Assembly (NCBI GenBank): GCA_018883705.1
Contig: JAHLFQ010000058.1
Location: forward strand, 1 to 9,586
Length of the DNA: 9,586 nt
DNA from: Candidatus Cellulosilyticum pullistercoris
Lineage (GTDB): Bacteria; Bacillota; Clostridia; Lachnospirales; Cellulosilyticaceae
Direction of reading: 5' to 3'
Shown: positions 1 to 6,430 of the stretch, piece by piece
Layout of the letters: every line of letters begins with the position of its first letter
Numbering within the stretch: position 1 is the first letter of the stretch
Made by a program: the position numbers and the translations under genes
The notes under the pieces: generated by a model
The model's input: the letters and a program-made list of their open reading frames with translations, nothing else
Database searches by the model: none
What the model was told of the DNA's origin: nothing

Positions 1-1167
1 TTAAAAGTAAGCTATAGAAAATTTGATGGTAAAACAATTTATGTATCACCAACAGGTACTGCAGAAGCAGAAGGAACAAAAGAATCTCCAGTTGATATTT
101 ATACAGCAACAAAATATGTATCAGCAGGTCAAACCATTGAGCTTGCAGGTGGAACTTATGAAATGACTGCACCTTTAAAAATTGAAAGAGGTATCAACGG
201 TACTAAAAATGCTAGAATCACATTAAAACCAGCGAAGAAAACTCGTGCAATACTTGATTTTAGTAAAGCAAAAGGTGGTATGCAACTTTGGGGTAACTAC
301 TGGCATGTATATGGCATTGATGTATGCAATACACCAGGTAATATCAAAGGACTTCAAATTGCAGGAAGTAATAATAAAATTGAATCAGTAAACACATACA
401 AAAATGGAGATACAGGTCTTCAAATTAGTGGTACAAGTGCAGAAACCATTGAAAGATGGCCATCAAATAATTTAATCTTAAATTGTACATCATACGATAA
501 CTGTGACCCAGGTATGAACAATGCAGACGGTTTTGCTGCTAAGATTACTTGTGGAGAAGGTAATGTATTTAGAGGTTGTATGGCATACAACAACTTAGAT
601 GATGGTTGGGATTTATTCTCTAAAATTGAGTCAGGTCCAATTGGTGCTGTAACAATTGAAAATTGTATTACATTTAATAATGGTACTTTAACAGATGGTA
701 CAGGTGATGGAGATGGTAACGGCTTTAAACTTGGTGGAGACGGTATTGCAGTACCACATGTATTAAGAAATAGTATTTCTTATAACAATAATGCAGCAGG
801 TATTACTTCAAATAGTGACCCAGCAATTATCCTTGAAAACAACACTTCATTTGGAAATAAAGGTCAAAACATTACATTATACGGAAAAGGTTCATCTGAG
901 CTTAAATTCGTAGCAAAAAATAATATTTCTATGAATGGTGGAGCAGCAGATACATACGGTGATCTTGCTTCATTAAAAACAAATGATAACTATTTCTTTA
1001 ATGGGACAGTAAGTGTCAATGCTGCAGGTCAAACATTAAATGCAGATATCTTTGTAAGTACAGATGTAACAGTGATGCCAGTTCGTGAGAACAATGGCTC
1101 AATCAATATGCATGGTCTTTTAGAACTTAAAAATAGTTCATTAAAAAGTGGAGCAATTTTAAAATAA
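1..1167 (+). CDS. Pectate lyase, polysaccharide lyase family 9 (5'-truncated by window edge)
   Basis: The frame is open from base 1 to the TAA at 1165-1167, so this is the C-terminal 388 residues of a longer protein. The start, any signal peptide and any upstream binding domain lie outside the window. The visible part begins with the typical lead-in of extracellular beta-helix enzymes (KTIYVSPTG, then IELAGGTYEM), followed by Asn-rich parallel beta-helix coils (AGSNNKIESV, NGDTGLQISG, FNNG, SYNNN). From memory of the PL9 enzyme Pel9A, the calcium-site aspartates match NADGFA (window codon 176) and LDDGWD (200, 201, 204), with the same 24-residue spacing. The catalytic lysine matches NGFKLGG (codon 243, bases 727-729). 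The inferred role is calcium-dependent beta-elimination of polygalacturonate outside the cell. The internal ATG at 163 is not the real start, because the fold begins before it. Isoleucine codons are mostly ATT/ATC, unlike the ATA-rich operon downstream, which may reflect high expression. Confidence 0.9.
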   Translation, partial: LKVSYRKFDGKTIYVSPTGTAEAEGTKESPVDIYTATKYVSAGQTIELAGGTYEMTAPLKIERGINGTKNARITLKPAKKTRAILDFSKAKGGMQLWGNYWHVYGIDVCNTPGNIKGLQIAGSNNKIESVNTYKNGDTGLQISGTSAETIERWPSNNLILNCTSYDNCDPGMNNADGFAAKITCGEGNVFRGCMAYNNLDDGWDLFSKIESGPIGAVTIENCITFNNGTLTDGTGDGDGNGFKLGGDGIAVPHVLRNSISYNNNAAGITSNSDPAIILENNTSFGNKGQNITLYGKGSSELKFVAKNNISMNGGAADTYGDLASLKTNDNYFFNGTVSVNAAGQTLNADIFVSTDVTVMPVRENNGSINMHGLLELKNSSLKSGAILK

Positions 1168-1178
1168 TCAATAAAATT

Positions 1179-1216
1179 AGGCTCATCCTCTATGACCGGA
1201 GGATGAGCCTGTTTTT
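1179..1216 (+). terminator. Rho-independent terminator of the pectate lyase gene
   Basis: A perfect 12-bp stem (AGGCTCATCCTC at 1179-1190 pairing with GAGGATGAGCCT at 1199-1210) has an 8-nt loop and is followed by GTTTTTATT. It lies 11 bases after the stop codon, so the lyase transcript ends here. Confidence 0.92.
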
Positions 1217-1276
1217 ATTACTTTAAGATAGAGGAGGGGTATGATAAAATAAGAGAACAAGTAGTTAATATAACAC

Positions 1277-1304
1277 TTGAGAAGTTGGAAATGAATGTTA
1301 AAAT
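1277..1304 (+). promoter_or_regulatory. Weak candidate promoter for the alcohol dehydrogenase
   Basis: TTGAGA (1277-1282) and TAAAAT (1299-1304) are separated by 16 nt. This is the best sigma-A-like pair between the lyase terminator and the dehydrogenase. It is not strong, and the region is AT-rich enough to produce such pairs by chance. The gene needs its own promoter because a strong terminator precedes it. Confidence 0.3.
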
Positions 1305-1371
1305 AAAAGATAAGATGGTATGAAGGAAGTATGAGAAATAAAATAAACAGATCAAAATAGGAGGAAGTAAG

Positions 1372-2532
1372 ATGGAGAATTTTATTTTTAATGCCTATAC
1401 TAAAATTTATTTTGGAAAAGGAATGATTTCAAATTTACCAGAGGCAATCCATAAGCATGGTCAAAAAGTACTACTTGTATATGGCGGAGGAAGTATTAAA
1501 AAAAGTGGTATTTACGATGAAGTAAAAATGCTTCTTAAAGATTGTGAAATTATTGAGTTATCAGGAGTTGATCCTAATCCTAAGATTGAATCAGTTCGTG
1601 AAGGGGTAAGACTTTGTAAAGAAAATAAAATAGACGTTATTTTAGCCGTTGGTGGTGGAAGTGTTATTGATTGTTCTAAAGTAATTGGTGCAGGCTGTTT
1701 TTATGAAGGAGATGCTTGGGACCTTGTAACAGATCCAGGTAAAATTACAGAAGTTTTACCGATTGTAACCATATTAACGTTAGCAGCTACAGGTTCTGAG
1801 ATGAATAAGAATGCAGTTATTTCTAATCCAGAACGTAATGAAAAATTAGGAACAGCTTCTATGAGTATGATTCCACAGGCTTCTATTTTAGATCCAGAGT
1901 ATCTCTATACACTTCCAGCGCTTCAAACAGCGGCAGGAACGGCAGATATTATGTCTCATGTTTTTGAAAATTATTTTCAGAAAGAGGAAGATACCTTTAT
2001 TCAAAATCAATTAGCGGAAGGATTGCTTGAGGCATGTATTAAATATTGTCCGATTGCCCTCAAACAGCCAAGAAATTATGAGGCAAGAGCTAATCTTATG
2101 TGGGCAAGTACCCTTGCCCTTAATGGACTTGTAGGAGCAGGCAAATCAGGTTCATGGACTTGTCATCCTATTGAACATGAGCTCAGTGCATTTTATGATA
2201 TTACACATGGGGTAGGACTTGCCATTTTAACACCAAGATGGATGCGGTATATATTAAATGAAAATACCGTTGAGAAGTTTGTAAACTATGCTAAAAATGT
2301 ATGGCATTTACCTGAAATAGAAGATAAATTTGAACTTGCAAACAAGGCGATTGATGCCACAGAAGATTTCTTTAAAAAATGTGGCATTCCTATGACATTA
2401 ACAGAAGTAGGCATTGATGAAACACACTTTGAAATAATGGCAGAAAAAGCAGTGAGAATAGGTCGATTATCAAACGCTTATGTAGCGCTTAATCAACAAG
2501 ATGTAATGAATATTTTAAAAATGTGCTTATAG
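1372..2532 (+). CDS. Iron-containing alcohol dehydrogenase, butanol dehydrogenase (BdhA/YqhD) type
   Basis: This 386-residue protein has full family length and is preceded by AGGAGGA six bases before the ATG. It should be a cytosolic NAD(P)H-dependent oxidoreductase that reduces aldehydes such as butanal or acetaldehyde to alcohols during fermentation. The N-terminal dinucleotide domain shows YGGGSIKK (38-44) and the cofactor motif VGGGSVIDCSK (93-103). The C-terminal helical domain carries the divalent-metal ligands expected by alignment to YqhD: D192 and H196 in GTADIMSHVFE, H265 in CHPIEHE, and H279 in ITHGVGL. The N-terminus MENFIFNAYTKIYFGKG is characteristic of the clostridial butanol dehydrogenase branch. 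It stands alone between a terminator and a hairpin, so it is probably monocistronic. Its substrate and NADH/NADPH preference cannot be read from the sequence, so no specific symbol is given. Confidence 0.93.
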   Translation: MENFIFNAYTKIYFGKGMISNLPEAIHKHGQKVLLVYGGGSIKKSGIYDEVKMLLKDCEIIELSGVDPNPKIESVREGVRLCKENKIDVILAVGGGSVIDCSKVIGAGCFYEGDAWDLVTDPGKITEVLPIVTILTLAATGSEMNKNAVISNPERNEKLGTASMSMIPQASILDPEYLYTLPALQTAAGTADIMSHVFENYFQKEEDTFIQNQLAEGLLEACIKYCPIALKQPRNYEARANLMWASTLALNGLVGAGKSGSWTCHPIEHELSAFYDITHGVGLAILTPRWMRYILNENTVEKFVNYAKNVWHLPEIEDKFELANKAIDATEDFFKKCGIPMTLTEVGIDETHFEIMAEKAVRIGRLSNAYVALNQQDVMNILKMCL

Positions 2533-2544
2533 AAATACACATAC

Positions 2545-2589
2545 AATAAACTTCTAGATTTCAGAGAATTATTAATCTAGAAGTTTATT
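2545..2589 (+). terminator. Long 3' hairpin after the alcohol dehydrogenase, imperfect terminator
   Basis: A 16-bp perfect stem pairs 2545-2560 with 2574-2589 around a 13-nt loop, starting 12 bases after the stop codon. The stem is AT-rich, and the following bases (ATAAAAAATAT) give no uninterrupted T tract, so it is not a textbook terminator. It may still end transcription partially or protect the mRNA 3' end. Confidence 0.55.
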
Positions 2590-2602
2590 ATAAAAAATAT
2601 AT

Positions 2603-2631
2603 TTGACTATTTTTAGAAATAGGAGTATACT
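2603..2631 (+). promoter_or_regulatory. Consensus sigma-A promoter with no adjacent protein gene
   Basis: TTGACT (2603-2608), a 17-nt spacer and TATACT (2626-2631) form a near-consensus promoter predicting a start near 2638-2640. The nearest annotated gene begins 300 bases downstream, beyond two terminator-like hairpins. The first product should therefore be a short RNA or a regulated leader. Confidence 0.75.
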
Positions 2632-2661
2632 ATAAATGTATACAGTAGATACTTATAGATT

Positions 2662-2723
2662 TCACATGTGATTAGAGATTATATAGCATCGTATATAGTT
2701 TGTAATTACATGTGATTTTTTTT
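2662..2723 (+). terminator. Rod-like hairpin with U8 tail
   Basis: A 13-bp outer stem (2662-2674 with 2703-2715, one G-U) is followed after a G/G mismatch by a further AT-rich helix (2676-2685 with 2692-2701, two G-U pairs) and a 6-nt loop GCATCG. Eight T residues follow (2716-2723). The outer stem contains the self-complementary TCACATGTGA. It works as a terminator in form. It begins only about 24 nt after the predicted transcription start. Confidence 0.75.
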
Positions 2724-2799
2724 ATTTAGATGCTCTTACAAAATTTCCCAATAGGGGCGATCAAAAATGACAGATACGACACATAATCAACTTATTAGA

Positions 2800-2830
2800 C
2801 GGGCAGAACTTAAGTTCTGCCTGCTTTTTT
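2800..2830 (+). terminator. Second rho-independent terminator before carD
   Basis: A 10-bp stem (2800-2809 with 2814-2823, including one G-U) has a TTAA loop and is followed by CTTTTTT. The core is the palindrome GGCAGAACTTAAGTTCTGCC. It would stop transcripts started at 2638 that read past the first hairpin, so carD expression needs read-through or another promoter. Confidence 0.85.
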
Positions 2831-2938
2831 ATAAAATATTTTTATTAGTACTATAACAACAAAATAAAGATATATAAGTCTATTAATTGGAATATGTGAA
2901 TTTATGTTAAGCATAAAAATATTATCGGAGGTGAAGGT

Positions 2939-3424
2939 ATGTTTAAAGTTGGTGAAAATGTTTTTTGTCCTATGAGAGGAACTGGTATTGTTGAGGCAAT
3001 AGAAGAAAGGTGCATGCTTGATGAAGTAAAGGAGTATTTTATTATAAATATGAAATGTCCTGAACTGACAATGATGATTCCTACAGACAAAATTGCAACA
3101 TCAGGTTTTAGAGCGATTAATGATGAGTGTGTAGCAGATGAGGTAATGTCCATTTTAGAAAATAAAGAAACGGATATTGATTACTCAGTTGATATTAAAC
3201 AGAGAATTAAACAAAATCAAGAAAAACTTTCTTCTGGATTATTGATTGAGTGTAGTGAAGTAGTTAGAGATTTAGCAATAATGGAAAATGAAAGACCACT
3301 TAATAATAGTGAACGTATGATATTTATGCAGGCAAAACGACTCTTATTAGATGAGCTGGCAACAATTAAACATATTTCTGATGAAGAAGTGGAAGAAATA
3401 GTAGATAGACTTTTAGCTAAGTAA
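2939..3424 (+). CDS. CarD/CdnL-TRCF family RNA polymerase-binding regulator, divergent
   Basis: This 161-residue cytosolic protein has normal CarD length and is preceded by GGAGGTG five bases before the ATG. The N-terminal RNA-polymerase-interaction (Tudor-like) domain spans about residues 1-60: MFKVGENVFCPMRGTGIVEAI, then the VMIPTD-like strand MMIPTDKI. The C-terminal helical domain is recognised by NQEKLSSG (93-100), EVVRDLAIM (107-115) and the closing AKRLLLDELATI. Known CarD proteins bind the RNA polymerase beta subunit and stabilise open promoter complexes, largely at rRNA and housekeeping promoters. Here the tryptophan that wedges into the upstream edge of the bubble (W85 in Mycobacterium tuberculosis, in NWSRRYK) aligns with I86 in DIKQRIK, and several flanking basic residues are lost. 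The effect on promoters could therefore differ. It sits alone between terminators. The product class is well supported, but the promoter targets are unknown. Confidence 0.9.
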   Translation: MFKVGENVFCPMRGTGIVEAIEERCMLDEVKEYFIINMKCPELTMMIPTDKIATSGFRAINDECVADEVMSILENKETDIDYSVDIKQRIKQNQEKLSSGLLIECSEVVRDLAIMENERPLNNSERMIFMQAKRLLLDELATIKHISDEEVEEIVDRLLAK

Positions 3425-3442
3425 AAATGAAAAAATAATGAT

Positions 3443-3476
3443 AGGTGACCCCAATTAGATGGAGGTCACTTTTTTT
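3443..3476 (+). terminator. Rho-independent terminator of carD-like gene
   Basis: GTGACC (3445-3450) pairs with GGTCAC (3464-3469) and can be extended inward by CC/GG across a bulged A. It is followed by seven T residues (3470-3476). It begins 18 bases after the carD stop codon. Confidence 0.88.
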
Positions 3477-3555
3477 GTAACATAGCTACTATATGAGAAT
3501 ATCAAATCGCATAATACTGATAAAAATAAATTATATTTTTATAAATAAAAATGTA

Positions 3556-3584
3556 TTGACAATTTTGAATATATGTTTTATAAA
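3556..3584 (+). promoter_or_regulatory. Strong sigma-A promoter of the gntR-ABC-PBP operon
   Basis: TTGACA (3556-3561), a 17-nt spacer and TATAAA (3579-3584) give an almost perfect promoter with a start expected near 3590-3592. That start lies at the left edge of a long perfect palindrome, the arrangement expected for a promoter repressed by the adjacent regulator. There is no other promoter-like gap large enough within the operon until 6374-6430, where I see none. Confidence 0.88.
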
Positions 3585-3588
3585 CTAG

Positions 3589-3624
3589 TTATATGGTTAG
3601 TTAGTTAACTAACTAACCATATAA
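3589..3624 (+). promoter_or_regulatory. 36-bp perfect palindrome, probable operator of the YtrA-type regulator
   Basis: The two 18-base halves meet between 3606 and 3607 with no spacer and no mismatch. The inner half is built of GTTA-type tetranucleotides (GGTTAGTTAGTT on the left, its complement on the right). It begins four bases after the -10 element and covers the start site, so a bound dimer would block transcription. In YtrA-type regulators the gene sits directly beside its operator, as here (73 bases from palindrome to start codon). In RNA the same sequence would fold into a 5'-terminal hairpin, which could stabilise the mRNA. The assignment to this regulator is inferred from position. 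Confidence 0.8.
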
Positions 3625-3696
3625 GTGATTTATAAAATATAGATACAAATCGTTTAATATGAACGAGAACCAATATATAAAAGTGAGGTGAGACAA

Positions 3697-4071
3697 ATGA
3701 AATACATATTAAATGAGGATGAGCCCATTTATATTCAAATAGCAAGAGGGATTGAAGATGAAATTTTACAAGGGGATTTTCTAGAGGAAATGCAAGTGCC
3801 TTCAACAAATGAGCTTTCAAAAATTTATCAAATTAATCCAGCTACAGTTTTAAAGGGAATTAATTTGTTAGTTGAACGTCAAATTTTATATAAGAAGAGG
3901 GGAATTGGGATGTTTGTTACTTCAGGAGCAGTGGCTACAATCAAAGAAGCTAGAAAAGAAAATTTTAAAGAAGTTGTAATGGCACATCTATTTCAGGAAG
4001 CTAAGAAGCTAGGAATAAGTAAGAGAGAGTTAATAGAGATTATAGTAAGTAGTGGGGAGATGGATGAATAA
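3697..4071 (+). CDS. GntR-family transcriptional repressor, YtrA subfamily
   Basis: This 124-residue protein is counted from the ATG at 3697, chosen because GAGGTGA (3685-3691) is correctly spaced from it. An in-frame GTG at 3688 would overlap that ribosome site. The N-terminal winged helix-turn-helix begins with the hallmark PIYIQIARGIEDEIL (10-24). The recognition region is VPSTNELSKIYQINPATVLKGINLL (34-58) and the wing RGIGMFV (68-74). The short C-terminal tail (ARKENFKEVV...AKKLGISKRELIEII) is the two-helix dimerisation extension typical of YtrA rather than a large ligand-binding domain. Such proteins repress their own ABC transporter operons and are released under cell-wall antibiotic stress in Bacillus subtilis. 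The inducer here is unknown. Its TAA overlaps the next gene's ATG by one base, showing translational coupling. Confidence 0.93.
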   Translation: MKYILNEDEPIYIQIARGIEDEILQGDFLEEMQVPSTNELSKIYQINPATVLKGINLLVERQILYKKRGIGMFVTSGAVATIKEARKENFKEVVMAHLFQEAKKLGISKRELIEIIVSSGEMDE

Positions 4072-4958
4072 TGAATGAATTAGCAGTGAAAATAAAGAAT
4101 CTAAACTATGCCTTTCAGGATTCAGTAATATTACAAGGTATAGATTTAGAAATTGAGCCTAATAAAATTTATGGTTTAATAGGTAAAAATGGTGCAGGTA
4201 AAACAACACTCATTAATCTTATAGCAAATCAATTAATTGCAAAGCAAGGAATGATTCAGATTTTGGGTCAAGACCCAAGAAAAGAGCCTTCAACGCTTGA
4301 AAATTTATGTGTTGTGAGAGAAGGAGAGTTTTATGCACCCCATATGAGAGTAAAAGATATATTTAAGTTATATCAAATATTATATAAAGATTATGATGAG
4401 GCATTAGAAAAAAGATTAGTTGATTTTTTTAAGTTACCAATACATAAGGCCTATCAAAAGTATTCACGAGGTATGAAATCAATGGTCTTTATTATTATTG
4501 GGATATGTAGCAGAGCTCCTATTACGATTTTTGATGAACCCACTTTAGGATTAGATGCAGTAAGTAGAGAGGATTTTTATAAGATTCTGTTAGAAGATTA
4601 TTTAAAGTATCCACGTACAATGATTATTTCTACTCACCTTATAGATGAGGTAGAGCAACTCATCGAAAGAGTTATCTTAATTGACGATGGGAAAGTCGTT
4701 CTAAATAAGGATGTTCAAGAGCTTAAGGAGCAAGCATTTTACATAAAGGGCAGTAAAGAAAAATTAGAGAAATTAGAAGCACTCTGCAATAAGTTTCCTA
4801 AAAAGTGCTATGGAAAGACAAGTGTATATGTTTATTTTGGAAATATCTCAAAGGCAGATAGAGAAGTAATAAAGAGTGAACAAATTGAGGTAGCGCCAAT
4901 GAGTCTACAACAGATATTTCTAGAACATATTAAGAGAAAGGAGTTTAGGGATGAATGA
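4071..4958 (+). CDS. ABC transporter ATP-binding protein, YtrB-like
   Basis: This 295-residue cytosolic nucleotide-binding subunit is close in length to YtrB. Visible motifs are Walker A GKNGAGKTT (38-46), signature YSRGMKS (131-137, replacing LSGGQ, a form usual in this exporter branch), Walker B ITIFDEP (151-157) with catalytic E156, D-loop GLDAVS (160-165), and H-switch STHLIDE (187-193). The Q-loop area reads VVREGEFYAPHM (81-92) and I see no clear glutamine there. The C-terminal 80 residues after the H-loop form the extra regulatory domain common in drug or antibiotic resistance ABC proteins (MSLQQIFLEHI at the end). It is coupled to the regulator upstream (1-base overlap) and to the membrane protein downstream (8-base overlap), so it presumably energises the two following membrane subunits. 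The transported substrate cannot be told from sequence. Confidence 0.93.
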   Translation: MNELAVKIKNLNYAFQDSVILQGIDLEIEPNKIYGLIGKNGAGKTTLINLIANQLIAKQGMIQILGQDPRKEPSTLENLCVVREGEFYAPHMRVKDIFKLYQILYKDYDEALEKRLVDFFKLPIHKAYQKYSRGMKSMVFIIIGICSRAPITIFDEPTLGLDAVSREDFYKILLEDYLKYPRTMIISTHLIDEVEQLIERVILIDDGKVVLNKDVQELKEQAFYIKGSKEKLEKLEALCNKFPKKCYGKTSVYVYFGNISKADREVIKSEQIEVAPMSLQQIFLEHIKRKEFRDE

Positions 4959-5661
4959 GATAAAAAAGACTTTTTTCTATCTAAATCAAACCACTAAAAG
5001 AGCATTCTTATATGTCATGATAATAGCAGTAATAGCAGATGCTATTGAACTATTTATAGCGTTACAACTTTATTACTCTAGAAAGCATGAAGTGATGAAA
5101 TGGTGTTTACACGATAATCATATGGTGATAGTACTAGTGGCATTACTAACAATAGGTTTTTTGTTTGGAAGCGGAGTATTTAGCGGTTATATTAGTATGA
5201 TTGCAAAAAGAAAGACTTACTTTATTGGGGTTTTAAGTTATAGCATCTTGTTAATCCTGGGCTGTCTAGGTGCTAATCGCTTGATTACTTTTATGGTAAG
5301 CTACTATATTAAATTAAGTGTACATAGTGGAGTACAGTATTTTGTGCATATTGATGCTTTAATAGAATGGATGCTCTATGCAGGTGCTATGAGTTTAGGA
5401 TTAGTAGTAGGTGCACTATATTATAGGTTTAATAAAATTGTTTTTATAATATGTCTTGGGATTGCTATTTGGAGTACAATTCAAAGTCATTTTTTAGTAC
5501 AGTTTAAAGACTATTTCAAGGAAAAGCAAAATTTCTTACTAATGGGGGGCTTATTCATTGTCCTTTTCTTTGTATTAAGCATCTTACTACTTAGAACGGC
5601 ACCCACTCAAAGCTATGCCCATGATTTATGGATAAAAAGGAGGGTGCACAATGAAAAATAA
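4951..5661 (+). CDS. ABC-type membrane subunit, six predicted helices (first of a paralogous pair)
   Basis: This 236-residue hydrophobic protein is preceded by AAAGGAG seven bases before the ATG. Predicted membrane segments by eye lie at about 18-41, 58-81, 89-108, 135-158, 162-180 and 195-214. The N-terminus (KK, then TTKR) and the C-terminal tail (KRRVHNEK) are basic and probably cytoplasmic. I do not recognise a named family from conserved residues, but position places it as the permease of the upstream ATPase. It shares landmarks with the next protein: GALYYRFNKI matches GAIFYRLRPL in helix 4-5, and the tail APTQSYAHDLW matches APMERYKYDLL. This suggests an old duplication and a heterodimeric membrane domain. 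It overlaps the next gene by 11 bases. Confidence 0.8.
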   Translation: MNEIKKTFFYLNQTTKRAFLYVMIIAVIADAIELFIALQLYYSRKHEVMKWCLHDNHMVIVLVALLTIGFLFGSGVFSGYISMIAKRKTYFIGVLSYSILLILGCLGANRLITFMVSYYIKLSVHSGVQYFVHIDALIEWMLYAGAMSLGLVVGALYYRFNKIVFIICLGIAIWSTIQSHFLVQFKDYFKEKQNFLLMGGLFIVLFFVLSILLLRTAPTQSYAHDLWIKRRVHNEK

Positions 5662-6373
5662 AGAAGTGTATAAGGTTATAGGAGAAGCATTCAAAAAAAG
5701 TAGTTTAGTTATATTGGGAATAAATATGCTTATTAGTTTGTTTGAAATAGTTAGTGCGCATCAAAGCTACCTAGAAGCTGGAAATCGTAAAATGATTACT
5801 TTTGAACTGCCTTATTTAGGTATCATTATTTTTCTTTTTATTATGGGAGCTAACTATTGTTTTAGAAATTATGGCGGATGGTTAAGTATCCGTGCAGATC
5901 GTAGAAGCTTTCTTAATGGTATCCTCATAGTAGGAGTAGTGGGGAGTCTTTTCATTATGGGAATAAGCTATATACTTATATGGATCATAGCACAGCTACA
6001 AGTATATTTAACTCAGCCGATAGTAGGATCTAGAGCTTTTTCATTTAAGGTAGAATATTTAATAAGTATAAGTAGTATGGCCATTTTATGTTTTGCATTA
6101 GGTGCATGTGTTGGGGCTATATTTTACAGATTAAGACCTCTCGTTGCCACTTGCTTAGTAAGTATACCTCTTATTACATTGATGATTATAGTTCTGTCAC
6201 AATTTGTATTTGAAAATAAAATAAGTGAAATTTTATTAAGTGTGCTGATTGTCTTATTACAAGCTTTTCTAAATGTAGAGGGACAGGTCATTTATACGAT
6301 TATTTTATGGCTTATAACATATAGTCTACTGATTCATGCGCCTATGGAACGGTATAAATATGATTTGTTATAA
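5651..6373 (+). CDS. ABC-type membrane subunit (second of a paralogous pair)
   Basis: This 240-residue protein begins at an ATG seven bases after AAGGAGG (5637-5643), inside the end of the preceding gene. Hydrophobic segments lie at about 18-36, 54-71, 87-112, 136-158, 163-185 and 192-229 (one or two helices), giving six or seven passes. Cytoplasmic basic loops include SIRADRRSF (79-87) and YRLRP (159-163). The C-terminal APMERYKYDLL and the GAIFYR motif mirror its upstream neighbour. It most likely pairs with that protein to form the transmembrane pore driven by the YtrB-like ATPase. A YtrC/YtrD-like role is suggested by gene order only, since I see no residue-level signature. Only 57 bases without a terminator or clear promoter separate it from the PBP gene. 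Confidence 0.8.
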   Translation: MKNKEVYKVIGEAFKKSSLVILGINMLISLFEIVSAHQSYLEAGNRKMITFELPYLGIIIFLFIMGANYCFRNYGGWLSIRADRRSFLNGILIVGVVGSLFIMGISYILIWIIAQLQVYLTQPIVGSRAFSFKVEYLISISSMAILCFALGACVGAIFYRLRPLVATCLVSIPLITLMIIVLSQFVFENKISEILLSVLIVLLQAFLNVEGQVIYTIILWLITYSLLIHAPMERYKYDLL

Positions 6374-6430
6374 ATGATAATACCATAAAAGCTAAGAAGT
6401 AAGAAAATAGATGGGGAAGGAGAATAAGAG

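Larger units (their letters stand above)
2638..2830 (+). ncRNA. Putative small structured RNA or leader upstream of carD
   Basis: This is inferred from a good promoter just upstream and two hairpins with T tracts inside (ending near 2723 and 2830). Products of about 85 and 190 nt are predicted. After some 22 unpaired bases comes a rod-like hairpin (2662-2715). Its apical loop contains AGCATC (2685-2690), which is exactly complementary to GATGCT (2729-2734) just after the first U tract, a possible pseudoknot. The second part holds a small CCC-AATA-GGG hairpin (2747-2756), then the terminator. I do not recognise a known RNA family: T-box, glycine and c-di-GMP signatures, tmRNA and SRP features are not visible. 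Alternatively the two hairpins may be unrelated terminators or an attenuator for carD. The remaining bases up to 2938 are AT-rich, and I see no further element or clear carD promoter there. Confidence 0.45.

Noticed and set aside
163..165. ATG at 163 as the start of the pectate lyase
   Set aside because: The same frame is open to base 1 and already encodes recognisable beta-helix lead-in sequence, so the true start lies outside the window.
2545..2589. Inverted repeat considered as a mobile-element end
   Set aside because: There is no transposase, no second copy in the window and no target duplication. It lies just after a stop codon, which fits a transcript-end hairpin better.
2767..2856. 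29-codon open frame starting ATG ACA GAT, preceded by AGGGG
   Set aside because: It runs straight through the second terminator, so its hydrophobic C-terminus is just the translated T tract. The ribosome site is distant, and it lacks the N-terminal membrane helix expected of a type I toxin.
2902..3153. Minus-strand 83-codon open frame
   Set aside because: It lies opposite the well-supported carD-like gene, has no ribosome site, and has a low-complexity Ser/Ile-rich translation typical of an antisense shadow.
3688..3696. GTG start giving a GntR protein three residues longer
   Set aside because: The GTG lies within the GAGGTGA ribosome site, while the ATG at 3697 has proper spacing and gives the usual YtrA-type N-terminus.
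3605..3820. Minus-strand 71-codon open frame
   Set aside because: It overlaps the operator and the start of the GntR gene on the other strand, and has no ribosome site or recognisable family features.
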